From Crotophaga sulcirostris (lineage: Eukaryota; Chordata; Aves; Cuculiformes; Crotophagidae), in NCBI GenBank assembly GCA_013397455.1, contig VYZB01000210.1, positions 1 through 64,000 of the forward strand: a DNA stretch of 64,000 nt, written 5' to 3'. Below are positions 22,041-34,640 of this stretch, piece after piece. Below the pieces are notes generated by a model. It ran no database searches. It was not told the DNA's origin and saw only the letters and a program-made list of their open reading frames with translations. Each line of letters begins with the position of its first letter. The stretch's first letter is position 1. A program made the translations under genes and the position numbers.

Positions 22041-23138
22041 GGGACTGAGAGGGACTGAGAGAATGGCTTTCACACCTGTATGGGTTTGGCAGGTTGTGCT
22101 ACCTGTGCCTGCTGGCTCTGGAGTGGCTCTAAAGCTATCGTGTGATAGGTTGAATAAAGGGACACGCCTCTGGTTCACGTTGATTTGTGGAACGTGGCAG
22201 GTGCGGCAAAGCGCAGGGTTGTAAAAGAGGAAAAAAAAAATAAAAAATTTCCGGGTGAGTTAGATAAGACCTCTTGCAGATATTTATGTGTCAAATTTCA
22301 AGTTCAAGTCAAGGTCTTTTTGTCATTTTTTTTCTTGGTTATGCTAATTGAGCTTTGTAAATACACACGTGAGAGTTGATCAGGTGGAGGGGGAAGTGTC
22401 TGTTATGAATTGCTTTATTGTGTTTACTTCCAAATATTTATTACACAGGGTGAATTAGGGGTCAAGGGAATACATAACAGGTCCAGTCTTTTAGCCAATT
22501 TCATCAAATTACCATTGAGTTCTTGTTGCAAACTTTATGCAGAAATACAGACAAATTTTAAGCATCGAAGCCCTTTTGCTAACCTAGTTTGGCAATGTAA
22601 TTATTCAGCTATTCAGTCCTAAAAGGTGTGAGTAATCTCCTGTTTACCCTCGCCCGTGTGCTTTGACACTTATTCACAGTACTCAATAATTCATGAGGAC
22701 AGCCTATTATAATATGTCCAGGTTGACACATTGTAAGGGCAACCAGACCAACTCCAGCCTTTGAACTGGGCTGACCAACGTGTATCACGTATTTAATACA
22801 GCTCATAGTTCCATGTGCAGTGTATGCTTATGAGAAATGAGTAAGTTACCCTAAGAGTAGTAAAACTGGGAACTACCAAGATGTTTGCCTTTCCTTACCT
22901 TAATCTTTTATGTTGTGTTTCACCCCAGAATTGTCTGTCTAGGCTGAGTTCTAAGCACTAGACTGTACTGAATCTTGCCAGAAGCTATACAGATTTACTG
23001 CTGTACTAAAAGTGAGCATTTGCAGCTAGAAAAACATTTCAGACATTTATGTTAGTGCAATTTAGAGAATGACAGGAAATAAAGGGTAGGCAACCTCAAA
23101 ATATTCTCAGTGTTTGGCTAGGTTTAGAAAAACATTTC

Positions 23139-23465
23139 ACAGTATCACACAGTATCACAGTATCACAAGGTTGGAAGGGACCTCTGAGATCATCAAGTCC
23201 AACCTGTAAGCCAACACTAACACCATCCCATCATCTAAACCATGGCACTCAGTGCCTCATCCAGTCTTCCCTTAAACACATCCAGGGTCGGCGACTCCAC
23301 CACCTCCCTGGGCAGCGCATTCCAGTGGCCAATCACCCTTTCCGTGAAGAACTTCTTCCTAACATCAAGTCTAAACTTTCCCTGACGAAGCTTAAGTCCA
23401 TGTCCTCTAGTTCTGTCACTGGTCACCTGCGAGAAGAGACCAACGCCCGCTTGACTACAACTACA
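23139..23465 (-). mobile_element. CR1 LINE 3' end of the TATCACAG-tailed group
   Basis: It starts with repeated AGTATCACAC/AGTATCACAG units rather than CATAGAAT, then AAGGTTGGAAGGGACCTCTG, GGCGACTCCACCACCTCCCTG and GTTCTGTCACTGGTCACCTG. Close relatives in this window are at 57679 and 59892. Confidence 0.9.
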
Positions 23466-25275
23466 ATTCCTACATGGGGAACTATACCCTCCTGTTGGCA
23501 GTGTTGTGGAAGGGAAGCAACTCGTTATTCATTTGGGTGAAAACTGGATGTTGCACATGAATAGTTCAGATATGTGCCTTAAGTACTTAAGAAAATTACT
23601 TAGAGTTAAAATAACTGAATGTTGAAAGTGAAACATTTTTCTCAGTTTTATCCAAGTAACAGATCTCTGATCGTTTTTACAGAGTAGTTTTTTTAATCCA
23701 TCATTTACTATAGCTTGATGCATCTTTATATAGCTAAGATGAAGAAAAATAAGAAAACGTTTTATAAAACCATTAAAGGATTAGGTGACTAACAGCTGTT
23801 AAAATGTAGTAGACTTTAAGCTTTTAGTGCCCATTTAATCTGAAGAGTGTGTTTTATATGGAGGTTATAAACGAAATGGGGCTCTTAACCATGCTATTTC
23901 CCCAACTTTCTAGGGAGCAGTGTCCCTAAGGCTGCAGGACAAGGTGATACAGAGTGGTGTGGTGTCTCTGCCTTCCCTGTTTCGGTTACTAGAGCCTCTG
24001 CTGTAAACAAGCCTGAAGCTAGGTTGCTGGGTTTTCTAAGTGTGCTTGGTTTCAGAGATAAAAAAGGATGTTGAAATGACGCCAGATTTTAAAGGCAAAC
24101 AAAAAATGTTTTCCTTGGAGCGACTGGGCAAGTAAAAAGTCAATATTTCTTAGTCTTTCAGGTATTCTAATGGAGTTTCCAACCATGGAGTTGGAGAGCA
24201 AACCAAACAAAGTGTTACAGAGGGAACAGGAAGACCTCAAATAAAGGGCTTTGAAACATCCAAATCAGGAATAATTGCTTAGGCCCTGTAACAGGTAAAG
24301 CAGGTTTTCAAATGTCTGTTGAGAGTGACTGCTCCTGGTGTTTTTAACAACTGAAAGCTGTTGAGAACATGAGAGTTGAGTGTCTTGTGCAAAATAATTT
24401 TCTATTGTTTGTCTAGTTCCCAGCGGAAAGTGTCTGTCTTTTGTAGAGTGAAATTTACTGGTGCATTACCATTTAAATATGCCTTTTATGCAGTGTCAGT
24501 AGCAAAGCAAAATCTGGGTGAAGGTAAATCAGTGTTATTGCAGCAGAGTCCTCAGTTCATGAGCCAGCCCCTCAAGACTGCAGAATCCAGGTTAGTGTTG
24601 GCTGAGCAATAAATGGATTTCTGGAGACCTGCTTCAAGGGTGTGCTGACTCTTTTATGAAATGATGTGATGATCAGAGGCTTGTACCAAACAACTCTCTT
24701 CTGCATTTTTTTTCCTGTGTGTTTTGTTTTCCTTGCTATCTCTCAAACAGAATACAGAAACTGCTATAGCTGTGCATGGCAGCAGTTAATATGAAACTGA
24801 GCTAAAGCATGTGTTTCAGAAGATGGACTGACTCCATATGCACGCATGTAATACAGGTAAAATGTTCAGCACACCTGTGCAGCTTTTTGTCCTTCATAGG
24901 GTACCAGTTTATAGCAGTGCAGTTCCAATGATCTTCTCGAGTGTCCAAAGGTGACCATCCTAAAGTTGGCCCTACTGAACAGTCTTGTTCCTCCTTCTCA
25001 ACCAGCTCATTCTCATTCTGAAAAATTGTGAGGAGCTGATGTTGCTCAGACCTCTGAAGAGTGCTTTTCTTCACAGTCTGTTCCTGTTGTGCAGGTCTGT
25101 GTGTGTTAACGGCTGTAGGAGTAACTGGGTAAAGGAATATTGAGTCTCTTATTCTTTTAGAGAGCACAGAGCCAAAACAAAAAAGTATCTTGCACAGAGA
25201 TTTCCTAAAAGATCTGAATGCGGGATAAATGTCTATTTCTTATGTTGTTTAGGGTGAAATCAGGAGAGAATAAAG

Positions 25276-25472
25276 CATTAAAGTGAATGTTAGGAAAAGC
25301 TTCTTCACCAAAAGGGTTATCAAGCACTGGAATAGGCTGCTGGAGATATTTGAAAGATGTGAAGATGCGGTGCTTAGGGACGTGGTTTAGTGGTGGACTT
25401 GGCAGTCTTAGATTAATGGTTGGACTTGATCTTAAAGATCTTTCCCAACCTCAACGATTCTATGATTCTGTT
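25276..25472 (+). mobile_element. CR1 LINE 3' end, distinct subfamily
   Basis: CACTGGAATAGGCTGCTGG, GGTGCTTAGGGACGTGGTTTA, GGTTGGACTTGATCTTAAAG and CAACGATTCTATGATTCTGT. The TTAGGGACGTGGTTTAGTGG block separates it from the other CR1 groups here. Confidence 0.88.
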
Positions 25473-28400
25473 ACTGCTTATGAACTCTAAAGAGATGAGG
25501 CGTTGATAACCACATAAATAAAAGCTGAGACTGGAAACAATACAAAATTTTGCTTGCTGATGATTTCATCCAGCTATTTAGTTCAGTCAGGAGTAAAAAT
25601 GAAGTGTTATAATTTTATCGTAATTCCCCTGTGATATGTCTGTAAACCATAAACAGTCTTTCTCCCAGAGCCCACGGTGCAGTTTTGATAATGTACTTGA
25701 ACTGCGTGTTACAAAGCTGTGGAAATGTTTGAGCTTTACAAAGAAAAGAAGTGATTTTTGTAAAACCAGCATCCTGAATTGCCAGGAATATTAATGATTT
25801 TTGCAATGAGTGCTCTCAAGTGCAAACAAAGGGCCTGACCCTATAGGATGCTAATATCTCTTGTTTTCTGCAGACAGCAAAACCCATTGTTTACCGTCAT
25901 TCAATTTCAGGTTCAGCTGTTTCCAAGATCTCAGAGTGTTTTGTTTTAACCTTTCAATTTTCTTTCTTTTCTTATGAATGGAAAAAGTTACTTTCAAGCA
26001 AGCAACTGAAAGATTTCAATTTTTTTAGTTTATGAAGAAAGATTTATGGGCTCCTTGCTTAGAGTGTGCAGGTATCTTCACGGAGGACAAATAAAACTGA
26101 AGGACCCTTTTAATTAAAGCACTGAAATCATAGCAATAACCAACTGGAGATGACCTTCAGGAAACTTCTGATAGAAAGTGGTTGCTATTTATAAACAAGG
26201 CTATTAACTACTGAAGTTACTTGTGGCACAGAATGTCTAGAAGACATGCAAATTATTTGCTATGATAAAAGGATACCCAGGTAAAAGTTCCAGTAGTAGC
26301 TTCAGTGGTCTGATTTTAACATACTCTTTTAAGTCTGTAGGAGCCCTTGCTATATTTGCTGTCCTTCAGATAAAATCAAGTTGATCTAAGCAAACAACTT
26401 AAATACCAAGAAGTGTCTGTGTATGTTTGGGCTACTGAACTGACCTCTGTATCTCTGTAGAGTGAACTAGGTGATTATCAAGGTTCCTAGTGTGAGTTTT
26501 GAAGCCTGTTTTGTAGGCTTCTGAATGTCAGTGAGTTCCAACCTTGCTGTCTAAAAAGACATGTTTTAGGGAGCTCAGATAACTGAGTTTTGCAGTAACG
26601 AAGACCATCCTCAGAATATACTTCATCTGCTCCTAACAGGATTCTTTCCATCTCTTTTTATCGCGTACTCTGTGATGCCCATCGCTGTCTGCTGGACTGT
26701 AGAAGAAATCCGTGATTAGCTTCATCTAAGTGCTGAACAATAGACAGCTAAACTCTGTATAAACAAGGTCTTTAAAAATGAGACTGAAGAGATCTGACTG
26801 GTTGACTGTAACTATTGTGTTATGTATACCAACTTGAGTTATGGTCGTGTTAATTCTGGTATTTTTTGCTTGAAAAAAGAATAAGGTTAGAGTGAAAAAG
26901 GAAATTCATTCATGAAGTAAAAAATAAACCTTCAAAATGGGGACTTAAATTGCTTGTGTTCTTTGTCCTTACATGAATTTTGCTGCTTATGCTGTATGTG
27001 GTTATTTGTGTTTCTGGAAAGCAAGTAACCAGTGTTGTCAGATGGCTCACATGGGTATGGATAGTACATGAAACGGTAAGTGACACAACTTGAGTTGCAG
27101 AACTAACAGCAGAAAGTATTGCTATCACTAACTACCACATTAATTCAGCACCTTCTAGATTTGTGAGCAGAGGAACTTAAGGAATGGATTAAACTGGCAA
27201 TCTCTCTTTTTTGTAATCTTCCCTTCTTGTGGCCATGGGACTGTTGCTTGGAGGGTTTCATTTTTGGAGAATAGAGTGCAAAGTGATGCTGAGACCTTTG
27301 TCTGCTCTTCTGGCTCATACAACTTCTTTCCTCTCAGTTCTCTGCAGGAGAGAAGTCCCGTTTTGCTGGTAGCCCATGCACACAGCTGCTCTACCCTGTT
27401 CCTTTGCTGGAGCAGGCCAAGACACTACTGTCCCAGGTCACAATGTGGGCACCTCAGTTTTGGTATCATTTGTTATCACACAGCTTTTGAATTGTGATCC
27501 TAAAATTGTTTCTGTCTTCCCAGGAGATGAAATATAAGAGTTGTAAACCAGAACTGGGTTCATATAATGAACACATATAATGAAATGCACCTGATTTTCA
27601 CCTGGATAAACTCTTAACTGCGGTCACATTTACTCTGGGGCTTTATCACTCTGCCACAAGAGTGAGTTCTGGATTTTGAAGCTGAATGTTACTTTTTGTT
27701 CTTGGAGGGGGGCAGAGGAAAGGAGAACTTAGATAACTCACATTTCTGACAAATTAAATCCACATCAACTGTATTTATTCTAAAACAATACTTAGATGTT
27801 GTGCTCTTATTCCTTGTTTTGCTTGTGATATTTTATACCCTCCAGCAGGTGCTGCTGCATCCTGCTAATGTCTTCTTTGTGGAGGGGAAAAAAAATCAGT
27901 CATTTGATTTAATGCTGTGCAACTGGACTTTACTCTTTGTTTTGTGTCATCACTGTGTCCTTGTTCTCTTTTAGTCTTTAAGATATTTGTCAGCAGAGTG
28001 TCCAAGGAGAGAAGTTTTATGATCCCAGCATATTTAATCCTGCAAGCACTCTTTGTAGAAGGGGTTCAAATCAGAAGGATTTGCTTATCAAGGCCATGCT
28101 CAGAGCAAGCTGAACAGATGCACACAGAAATACATTTGTATTTCTACAAAATATTAAGGAATGCAAGTGTTTTCTTAAAAGCAAAAAATATTCATTAAAG
28201 AAGTCAGTTACAAAAGTTTCTGGTTGGCTTATTGGTTTTCCCAGGTCTCTTGAGCTTTAGTAATTTTAAATTGTTGTCATTGTCTTGATTGCTGGCCTTG
28301 TTTACTAGAAGTTCTCAATGCAGATTACACAGTACATTTTCAGAATTTCTTATTTAGGATTTCCTTGTGAAGAATTGTGCATGAGTTATATACAGAAAAT

Positions 28401-29444
28401 GTAGAGAGGAGGTGTGTTTCATTCTGTTTGCTGATGGACCATGTATGCCAGGCAGTAATTTGAGGGTAGTAGCAGCTGAAATAAGGCCTTGATAGGGGTT
28501 ACATGTCCTTAAAGTCTTTGAGATACATCAGGCCAGAAATGCATTCATGAGCTAAGAGATCTCATTGATGTCTCATACTTACCTGTGTCTTTGTACTGTA
28601 CTGCTGATTCCATGTAGGGAATTGAAAATCTGCTGTAGTGTTTTTCCTCACTGTTACTATGATTAAACTTGGTTGTGACTATGATTTTGGCACTTTTGGG
28701 GTTATCTAGGAATATTAGAAGGTGAATCCAAGTTTAATAAATTGAAGTATTGATTTGCTTTTGATGTTTATTAGTAGTCTAAAATGTTCGATATAAGAAT
28801 AAAGTCAGTAAACTGCAATCATACATTTCAAGCAGTGAGCACCTGCTATTCATCATGTGAAACTGGTCATTCTGTTTGGAGATGGCTGGTATTACTATCT
28901 TTCTCTCTAACCTCTCTTCTATGTTTATTTTAAAAATGCAACCTGGCTACAGTAGTTTCCGCTTGGGATGTTCCAAGGATGGGTGAGGAGGAAAACACCT
29001 TTATTTTCCCTTTTGGCTCAAACCCTGAAGGTTAAATATAATTATATTCCAAGAATTCTCATAGTAATCTACATAGTCTAGATGCAGTAAACATAGAGAT
29101 TAAAAGTCTTTAGTCATAAGGTCTGAAGGTCACATAACTGATAAATTCAGATATGGATCTTCAATGAATTTCAGTTTTATTAATTCAGATGCTCTGGAAT
29201 GTGTACCTGTCTTTAAGAGGGCAGTTCATTTTTATGCTAAAGTTGGAAGTATTTAATGATTCTGTGGAGCTTTGTGGGTGTCTCCGTTCTTTAGAGAAAG
29301 GGAACTGTATTGACAAGGTGACGAGCTAGATTGCTAAATTCAAGTGACATTAACACAACTTTGGAAACTTGGGTCTATGACTTATGGCTTGGAAATATAT
29401 AACCTCAATGTTATTAAAAGTAATGGATAAATTAAGTATAGGTA

Positions 29445-29615
29445 ATAGTAATTAACATTTACTCAATGCTTTCTTTTCCTAGATTCTAAGGCACCTTGCA
29501 AGACTTAATACAGTTTTGGCCCCAGTTTATAGATGGAGTCACTGACCGTGAAGTGGCTTGTTCAAGGTCCTAAAGTGAAGCAGTGGCAAAACAGGAAAGA
29601 GTTCAAATCTAATGC
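29445..29615 (+). mobile_element. Ancient MIR-like (CORE-type) SINE relic
   Basis: The order of segments follows the MIR consensus I remember: ATTAACATTTACTCAATGC, CTAAGGCACCTTGCAAG, CCCCAGTTTATAGATGG, CTTGTTCAAGGTCC, GCAGTGGCAAAAC-GGAA and GAGTTCAAAT. The match is diverged but spans about 170 bases and is collinear. It sits about 620 bases upstream of the CLIC5B start codon. Confidence 0.6.
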
Positions 29616-30236
29616 CTTTTTCTCATGGATATGCCACTTTATGATTTCTTCTTTATTTGTAGTTTGAAAAACATGATTACTTGTTGATGGTGATAGAACA
29701 CTGCAGATTGCTTGTATTCTTGAGCCAATTTTGTCTTGCATTTCCTTGAAGCTAGGCTTTTGCGTGTTGAAAACATGACTAAATGGGTGAATTCTTTATT
29801 TCTACCTCTTTACACAAAATATACATAAGATTTCCACTAAAACTATTTTTGACTTCTTGTGAAATTGTGAAAGAATATGTATGTTTTACCATAGCTTTCT
29901 AGTACTGATAGGTGCTTTAGCTGTTTTTCACTATAGGCCAGGCGATATCTGGAAGAATAAAACCTGATTAGAGCTCCCAAGATACAGTTACCGGCAATCG
30001 GATCGATAAAGGGGTTAAAAGTAAGACAGCCCTATCTTTTACTTCAGTGGAAGCATAGCTGTTGATTTAAAGTTCTCAGTAAATGATTGTTGGAGATCTG
30101 CCATGTGTAGCAGAGCATTTAGAGAGCATACCACAGACTCTGCTTCCTCCTAAAGAGCATTTGTCTATCAACATCTCACTTCAGCTGCAGTCTTTTAAGG
30201 TGCCAGAAGACAGGCAAAACTCCCTAGCCAGCAGTC

Positions 30237-30731
30237 ATGGAAGATCAGGTCTTTACCAATGTTTATCAAAATGTTAATGACACTAATACCTATAAGATTC
30301 CTGACTCTGAGGAAGACGAAAGGGATAATCTTAATGATCGTGACCATGAAGATCCAGCATCTCCTTCTTCCATCACTACTATCCCAGAGAGTATGGATCT
30401 TCTGAGTCAAGAGAGCTCAGAAGATAGCTGTAGTAATTCTGTGGCCTCTCAGCATGGGGCTGATAGGGAGGAGGGTTCTTCTTCATCTCACCATGGTGCT
30501 GGAGAAGACGACCCATACCAGGAGATGGATCTGATGGGCCCAACTCTGGAAGATAAACACACAGAGGGCATGATGTTTGAGAGCAACATGAATTTTCCTC
30601 CAGATTTCAAGTTGCATCGGAGCCAGAGCACTTCTTCCAGCTCTTCAACTTCCCTTAAGTTCCCCCTCAACAATAACTTCGGAGAAACTGACAACTTTCA
30701 GGAAGATTGTGAGATTTTCATATATTTAAAG
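30237..30731 (+). CDS. CLIC5: CLIC5 long-isoform (CLIC5B/p64-type) first coding exon
   Basis: The ATG at 30237 has G at -3 and G at +4. The frame runs 165 codons to the donor GTAAGA at 30732 (phase 0). The protein begins MEDQVFTNVYQNVNDTNTYK, is rich in Asp, Glu and Ser (DSEEDERD, SSEDS, a Ser-rich stretch about 131-139) and looks disordered. It ends CEIFIYLK, which aligns with EIELFVK, the end of the short-isoform exon at 51791, so both can splice in phase 0 to the shared CLIC exon 2. The start resembles recalled mammalian CLIC5B (acidic, NDxx-IY, TY-x-PD). CLIC5 is a GST-fold protein associated with ezrin and actin in stereocilia, podocyte foot processes and microvilli. The shared domain lies beyond the window. 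The gene assignment rests on synteny with ENPP4/ENPP5 plus the 51791 exon. Unspliced, the frame would continue to a stop at 30764. Confidence 0.82.
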
Positions 30732-33700
30732 GTAAGAGCTTGGGCGCTCCTAAGAAAACACTAGTTTCAAACCCCAAATCAAAATATGTGTCATCCACAT
30801 TGGTAAAATACAGCAACCCACTGCTTTGTTCCCAACTCTGCTGCCTGTGTGCTGCAGGGGGGCAATCCATTTGCTTACCTCTTACATCTTAAGGAAAGAA
30901 GACTTATGTTGTGTGGAGATGCCTGGGATTTCTTCACTTCAGGTGGAAGTATGAGTATGGTGAAAATATTCTGATTGTTGTTGCAATTCTGTAAAATTTC
31001 TCTGCTGTTACAGCTCGTCTACTACTACTTGAACTGGTTTAGTTAAGCTAGTCCAGCTATCCGAGTGTTTCATTATCTATGTAGTAACTAATAGCTCAAA
31101 AGTGATAGTTATTAATGCTATGAAGAACACTAAATATATGTTTTAAATAATGGCAATAAAGTTCCCACAAAAGCCCCTCTCTGAAAAAGGTCTTTCTTTT
31201 ATTTCTTTCAATATTCAGATTAATGTGACAATTTTAACATGTATTTTTTGCTATTTTCAAGTTAGGTATAAATTAATGAGGGGACTTTCAGACTTTTTCT
31301 AACCTCATAAAGTATTACTTAAATTTCTAAATCATAAACACTTGTGTTCTTAAAAAGTATAATTCCCTTCATAAAAACTCTTGTATTCAGCCATTCTCAA
31401 TATTAGGCAGTAACACAGACCTGACAGTTTCTCCTTTTTAATTACATAAGAGAGAAATTTTCAGGTTCTCGTTTCCCTTGAACAGGACCATACACCATGA
31501 CTCTAATACTCTGTTATTTCAACAGAAATCTTGTGAAGTTTGTCACTTTTCAACATAAATATGGTTATCAGAATCTGTCCCTCAGATGAAGAAAAACTTC
31601 TGTTAACACACAGAGTCAAAAGTGCTTTCAGCAATGTCCCTATTGGGTTAGTTTAGTTTATTTAAGAAGGAACACGTTATAGCCTTTGCATTGGTGTGAG
31701 ATGCTGATTATCTTGTATGAGATAGGAGTGATGAAATGGCTGGGTGCATTCTCCTGAAACTTAATTTTGTTTTCTGTTGTAAATCTTGGATTTCTTGGAA
31801 AACAGAGTTAGCTAACGTGTTACATGAAAACAGAGTTAGCTACATTTACTTGCAGGATAAAGGAGAGTGCTTCTATAAAGTGTCAACAGAATCTTGAGAT
31901 TCTTTTGAATATATTAATAATTGCATTGTGATTTAAATGTTCTTCCTTTGTGTCATGTCTTCCTGTAGATGCAAAGTTGGTGTCATTCCCTTTCTCTAGG
32001 TGACAATCCTTTGTGATTTGCTTTTGTAATTTTGGCATAAAGGAAGATCATTTAAATTATTGCTAAATCAAATAAAACCCAATGAAACAAACATACAAAC
32101 CAGAAATGGCTGTCAGGTTACTGACTCTTATGCTGCATAAGACAAATCAATAAAACTTCAGCCATTTCTCTTAAATTTCAATATAACTGCAGCTGCTCTT
32201 CTGAAAAGGTGTGTATCATTCAGGAGAGGGAGTACCTACTAATTGCTGAGTTGTGAATTGTTCTGGATCCAGGTGTCCTGCCACAAGGGGTATTTTCTAC
32301 TGATTTCTGTAGAAATGGGCTGTGAGAGCTATGTGTGAGGGCACTTGTTTTTTTTGTTGCCTTCCTACTACTTACATGATATGACTGAAGCAGCAGCTAT
32401 CCAATTTCTGTGACTGGTCGTTGCTAAAAATACGTTAATAATATGGATGAGGTAAGATCTATTATGTGGTTCTGGTTCGTATCTACTTGCAGTCCCACAT
32501 ACATGTTTTATAAGTTGCAGCAACTGAGTACATGTTGTTTGTTAGCAACATGAGTGTTGTATTTTGGCTTTAAAATCTTTTCCTTATTCTTTCATGTTCC
32601 TCTTGTTTCAAAATAATGGTGTTTCCTCTTTCTATGCATGGAAAAAGATGATGTGTGCAGATGCTCCCATTCAAGCAGAGAGGAGGGAGTTAATATGAAT
32701 TTCTGAAAAGGGAAAAGAGGATCATTTTGAAAAGAATTGTCGCGGAGAAGGATTGAGGAAGTCCTTTTCCTTGTTTTTGATGTGCCTAGTAGCTGAGCTC
32801 CCATAAAAAGGCTTATCAGCTAGTCTGGAGAGAAGCACAAACTTTGGACTCTATTCACTTGCCAAAACATAACTGCACAGTGTCTTTGAGATGACTTTGA
32901 GCCCCAGGAGATCCCTACCTGGCTGGAAGATGAGGCTTGAAGCTTTCAGGTGTCCATGATGGGATCCAGAAGGGCGGGGCACTGGATACTTCTGTGTGGG
33001 TGGCTGAACTGAACTCCTGCGACAGCGTTTTCTTCTCTAAGAAACTGATGACTTTTCATTTTTGGATTTTTGTTTTCTTTTCCTTTCTGGTATCGAGGTA
33101 ATAAAGCACTAACTCCACAGAGTGCAGAACCAGCTTTGATATCTTTAATTATCTCCATAAAGTCACCCTATAAAATAGAAGGTCATAGAGTAATGTATAA
33201 CAAGAATTGTGAAACAAGATTGGGTTATCGCCTCTTGCACGTAGGAACAAAATAGCTCTGAGTTGTGTCAGTGGTCATTCTTCACAGACAATGCCTTTCT
33301 CCTATGGTCTCTTCACCTGAGGCCAGTGTTGCTCTGAAACTCGGTTCATCTGGTTTTGCTCTTTTCTGCAGACATTAATAGTGACAGCAGGAACTTTTGC
33401 TGTGGGACAATAGTGGTAATGACTATTCTACCGCTATTTACTACTTTGTAGCACTAAATATCTCTGGGAGTGGCTGGAAACGTAAGTGTGAGACAGAGGT
33501 CGCTGCTGACTGAAAACCAGAGAAAGTGAGAACACTAAATGGTATCTACAGTCTGGCTGGCCTAGCACTGCCTAGAACAGAAATTTATCACCATCCTGTA
33601 AGTGCTGTTGCATTAGAACCATAGTGTCAGTCACACTGGATAATTTTTCTGTAGTGTGTTCTGTGTTATTCTGTGTAACGTGTTTAAATCATATTAACTC

Positions 33701-34354
33701 ATCTTTCACTGAATCTTAGTACTTGGTAACTACATCCTCATCAGTTGACTATTTCAGGATGTGTCGTAAGGTAAAAAAATCTGGCTTTCACCAAGGAATT
33801 CCCTGTGCCTTTAATAGCAGATTATAGTACGTACCAGCATGGAGATGTTTGCGTGAGTTCAGCATGTCCAGGCTTGTCACAGCCACCTTTCAAAAACAAT
33901 TTCTTCAAACAAAAGCCTTTGAAATTTGAACAGAATGTGACTGATGTACAGGCTGTGTTACTGAGTGCACAGGACAGCTTGACCTAAGTGCACCTCTTGT
34001 GCAGAGGTCCAACGTTTTCTCATGTGTCGTGTTGAGCAGAGTGTTTGTTCTGAAGGCTGGGTTTGTTCGAAAATATTAACTTTCTGTTTTCCTGAAGCTT
34101 GAATTGTTATTTAAAGAATAGTCTCTCTATTTTCTTTTGAGAAGAAAATTATTGCCTTTCTGGTTTATTGAGACTGGTTACTGATTGTACCCATTTGTGC
34201 CATAGGAGCACAGTTCCCAAAAGAAAGAAGGAGATTCTTTACCCCAAGCAATAAACATCTTGTGTTGTGCAAACAATACAAGTTTGATACAGTGGTTTAG
34301 CATTGTGAACATGCACGTTTGATCACTGCACTGGGGTAACAGAGTGCAGGTGCT

Positions 34355-34640
34355 GAAAAACATCTCTGGAGATCATCTAATCCAAGCCCTTATTCAGATC
34401 AGGATCACCTGGAGCAGGATGCTCAGGGCCATGTCTGGTCAGAGTATTTCCAAAGATGAAGAATCCACCAGCTTCCCTTTGCAGCCATTCCAGTGCCCTA
34501 CCCTCATGGTAAAAATGTGTTTTCCTATTTTTAAATGGAATTTTATGTATCTCAGTTTGTGCCACCATCTCCTGACCTTTCACTGGATACCAGTGCTTAT
34601 ATCCAAGAATGCTGTCTTAAGGAAGGTACTGCTTTTAACT
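34355..34640 (-). mobile_element. Diverged CR1 LINE fragment lacking a clear 3' end
   Basis: GAGATCATCTAATCCAAGCC, GGATGCTCAGGGCCATGTC, AGCCATTCCAGTGCCCTACC and CATCTCCTGACCTTTCACTGG follow the reversed CR1 body order, but the terminal octamer repeat is missing. Confidence 0.7.

Larger units (their letters stand above)
21230..22064 (-). promoter_or_regulatory. CpG-island promoter region, probably of ENPP4, broken by poly-G and a gap
   Basis: From about 21230 to 21829 the sequence is strongly G+C and CpG rich, unlike the AT-rich flanks, with GC-box-like GGGCGGG near 21821-21829. On the minus strand a good donor (TTTGAG then GTGAGG, boundary 21717/21716) could end a noncoding first exon that splices to the ENPP4 acceptor at 18272. 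ENPP4 is the nearest gene in the right orientation. The transcription start cannot be placed because the island runs into the G run and the N gap. A plus-strand transcript is not excluded. Confidence 0.55.
22065..30236. other. ENPP4-CLIC5 intergenic region
   Basis: Head-to-head spacing between the ENPP4 island and the CLIC5B exon. Two CR1 copies (23139, 25276) and a MIR-like SINE (29445). No coding or RNA gene recognised; the CLIC5B promoter and 5'UTR should occupy the last few hundred bases, without an obvious TATA box. Confidence 0.6.

Noticed and set aside
21186..22178. 330-codon minus-strand open frame
   Set aside because: Its core is poly-Pro from the G run and X from the gap; the rest is CpG-island sequence without a recognisable domain.
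20701..22224. 507-codon plus-strand open frame
   Set aside because: It crosses a minus-oriented CR1, the CpG island, the G run and the N gap. The length comes from poly-Gly and undefined codons.
30732..30764. Read-through extension of the CLIC5B exon (VRAWALLRKH)
   Set aside because: It starts at a strong GTAAGA donor in phase 0 after IYLK; this is intron.
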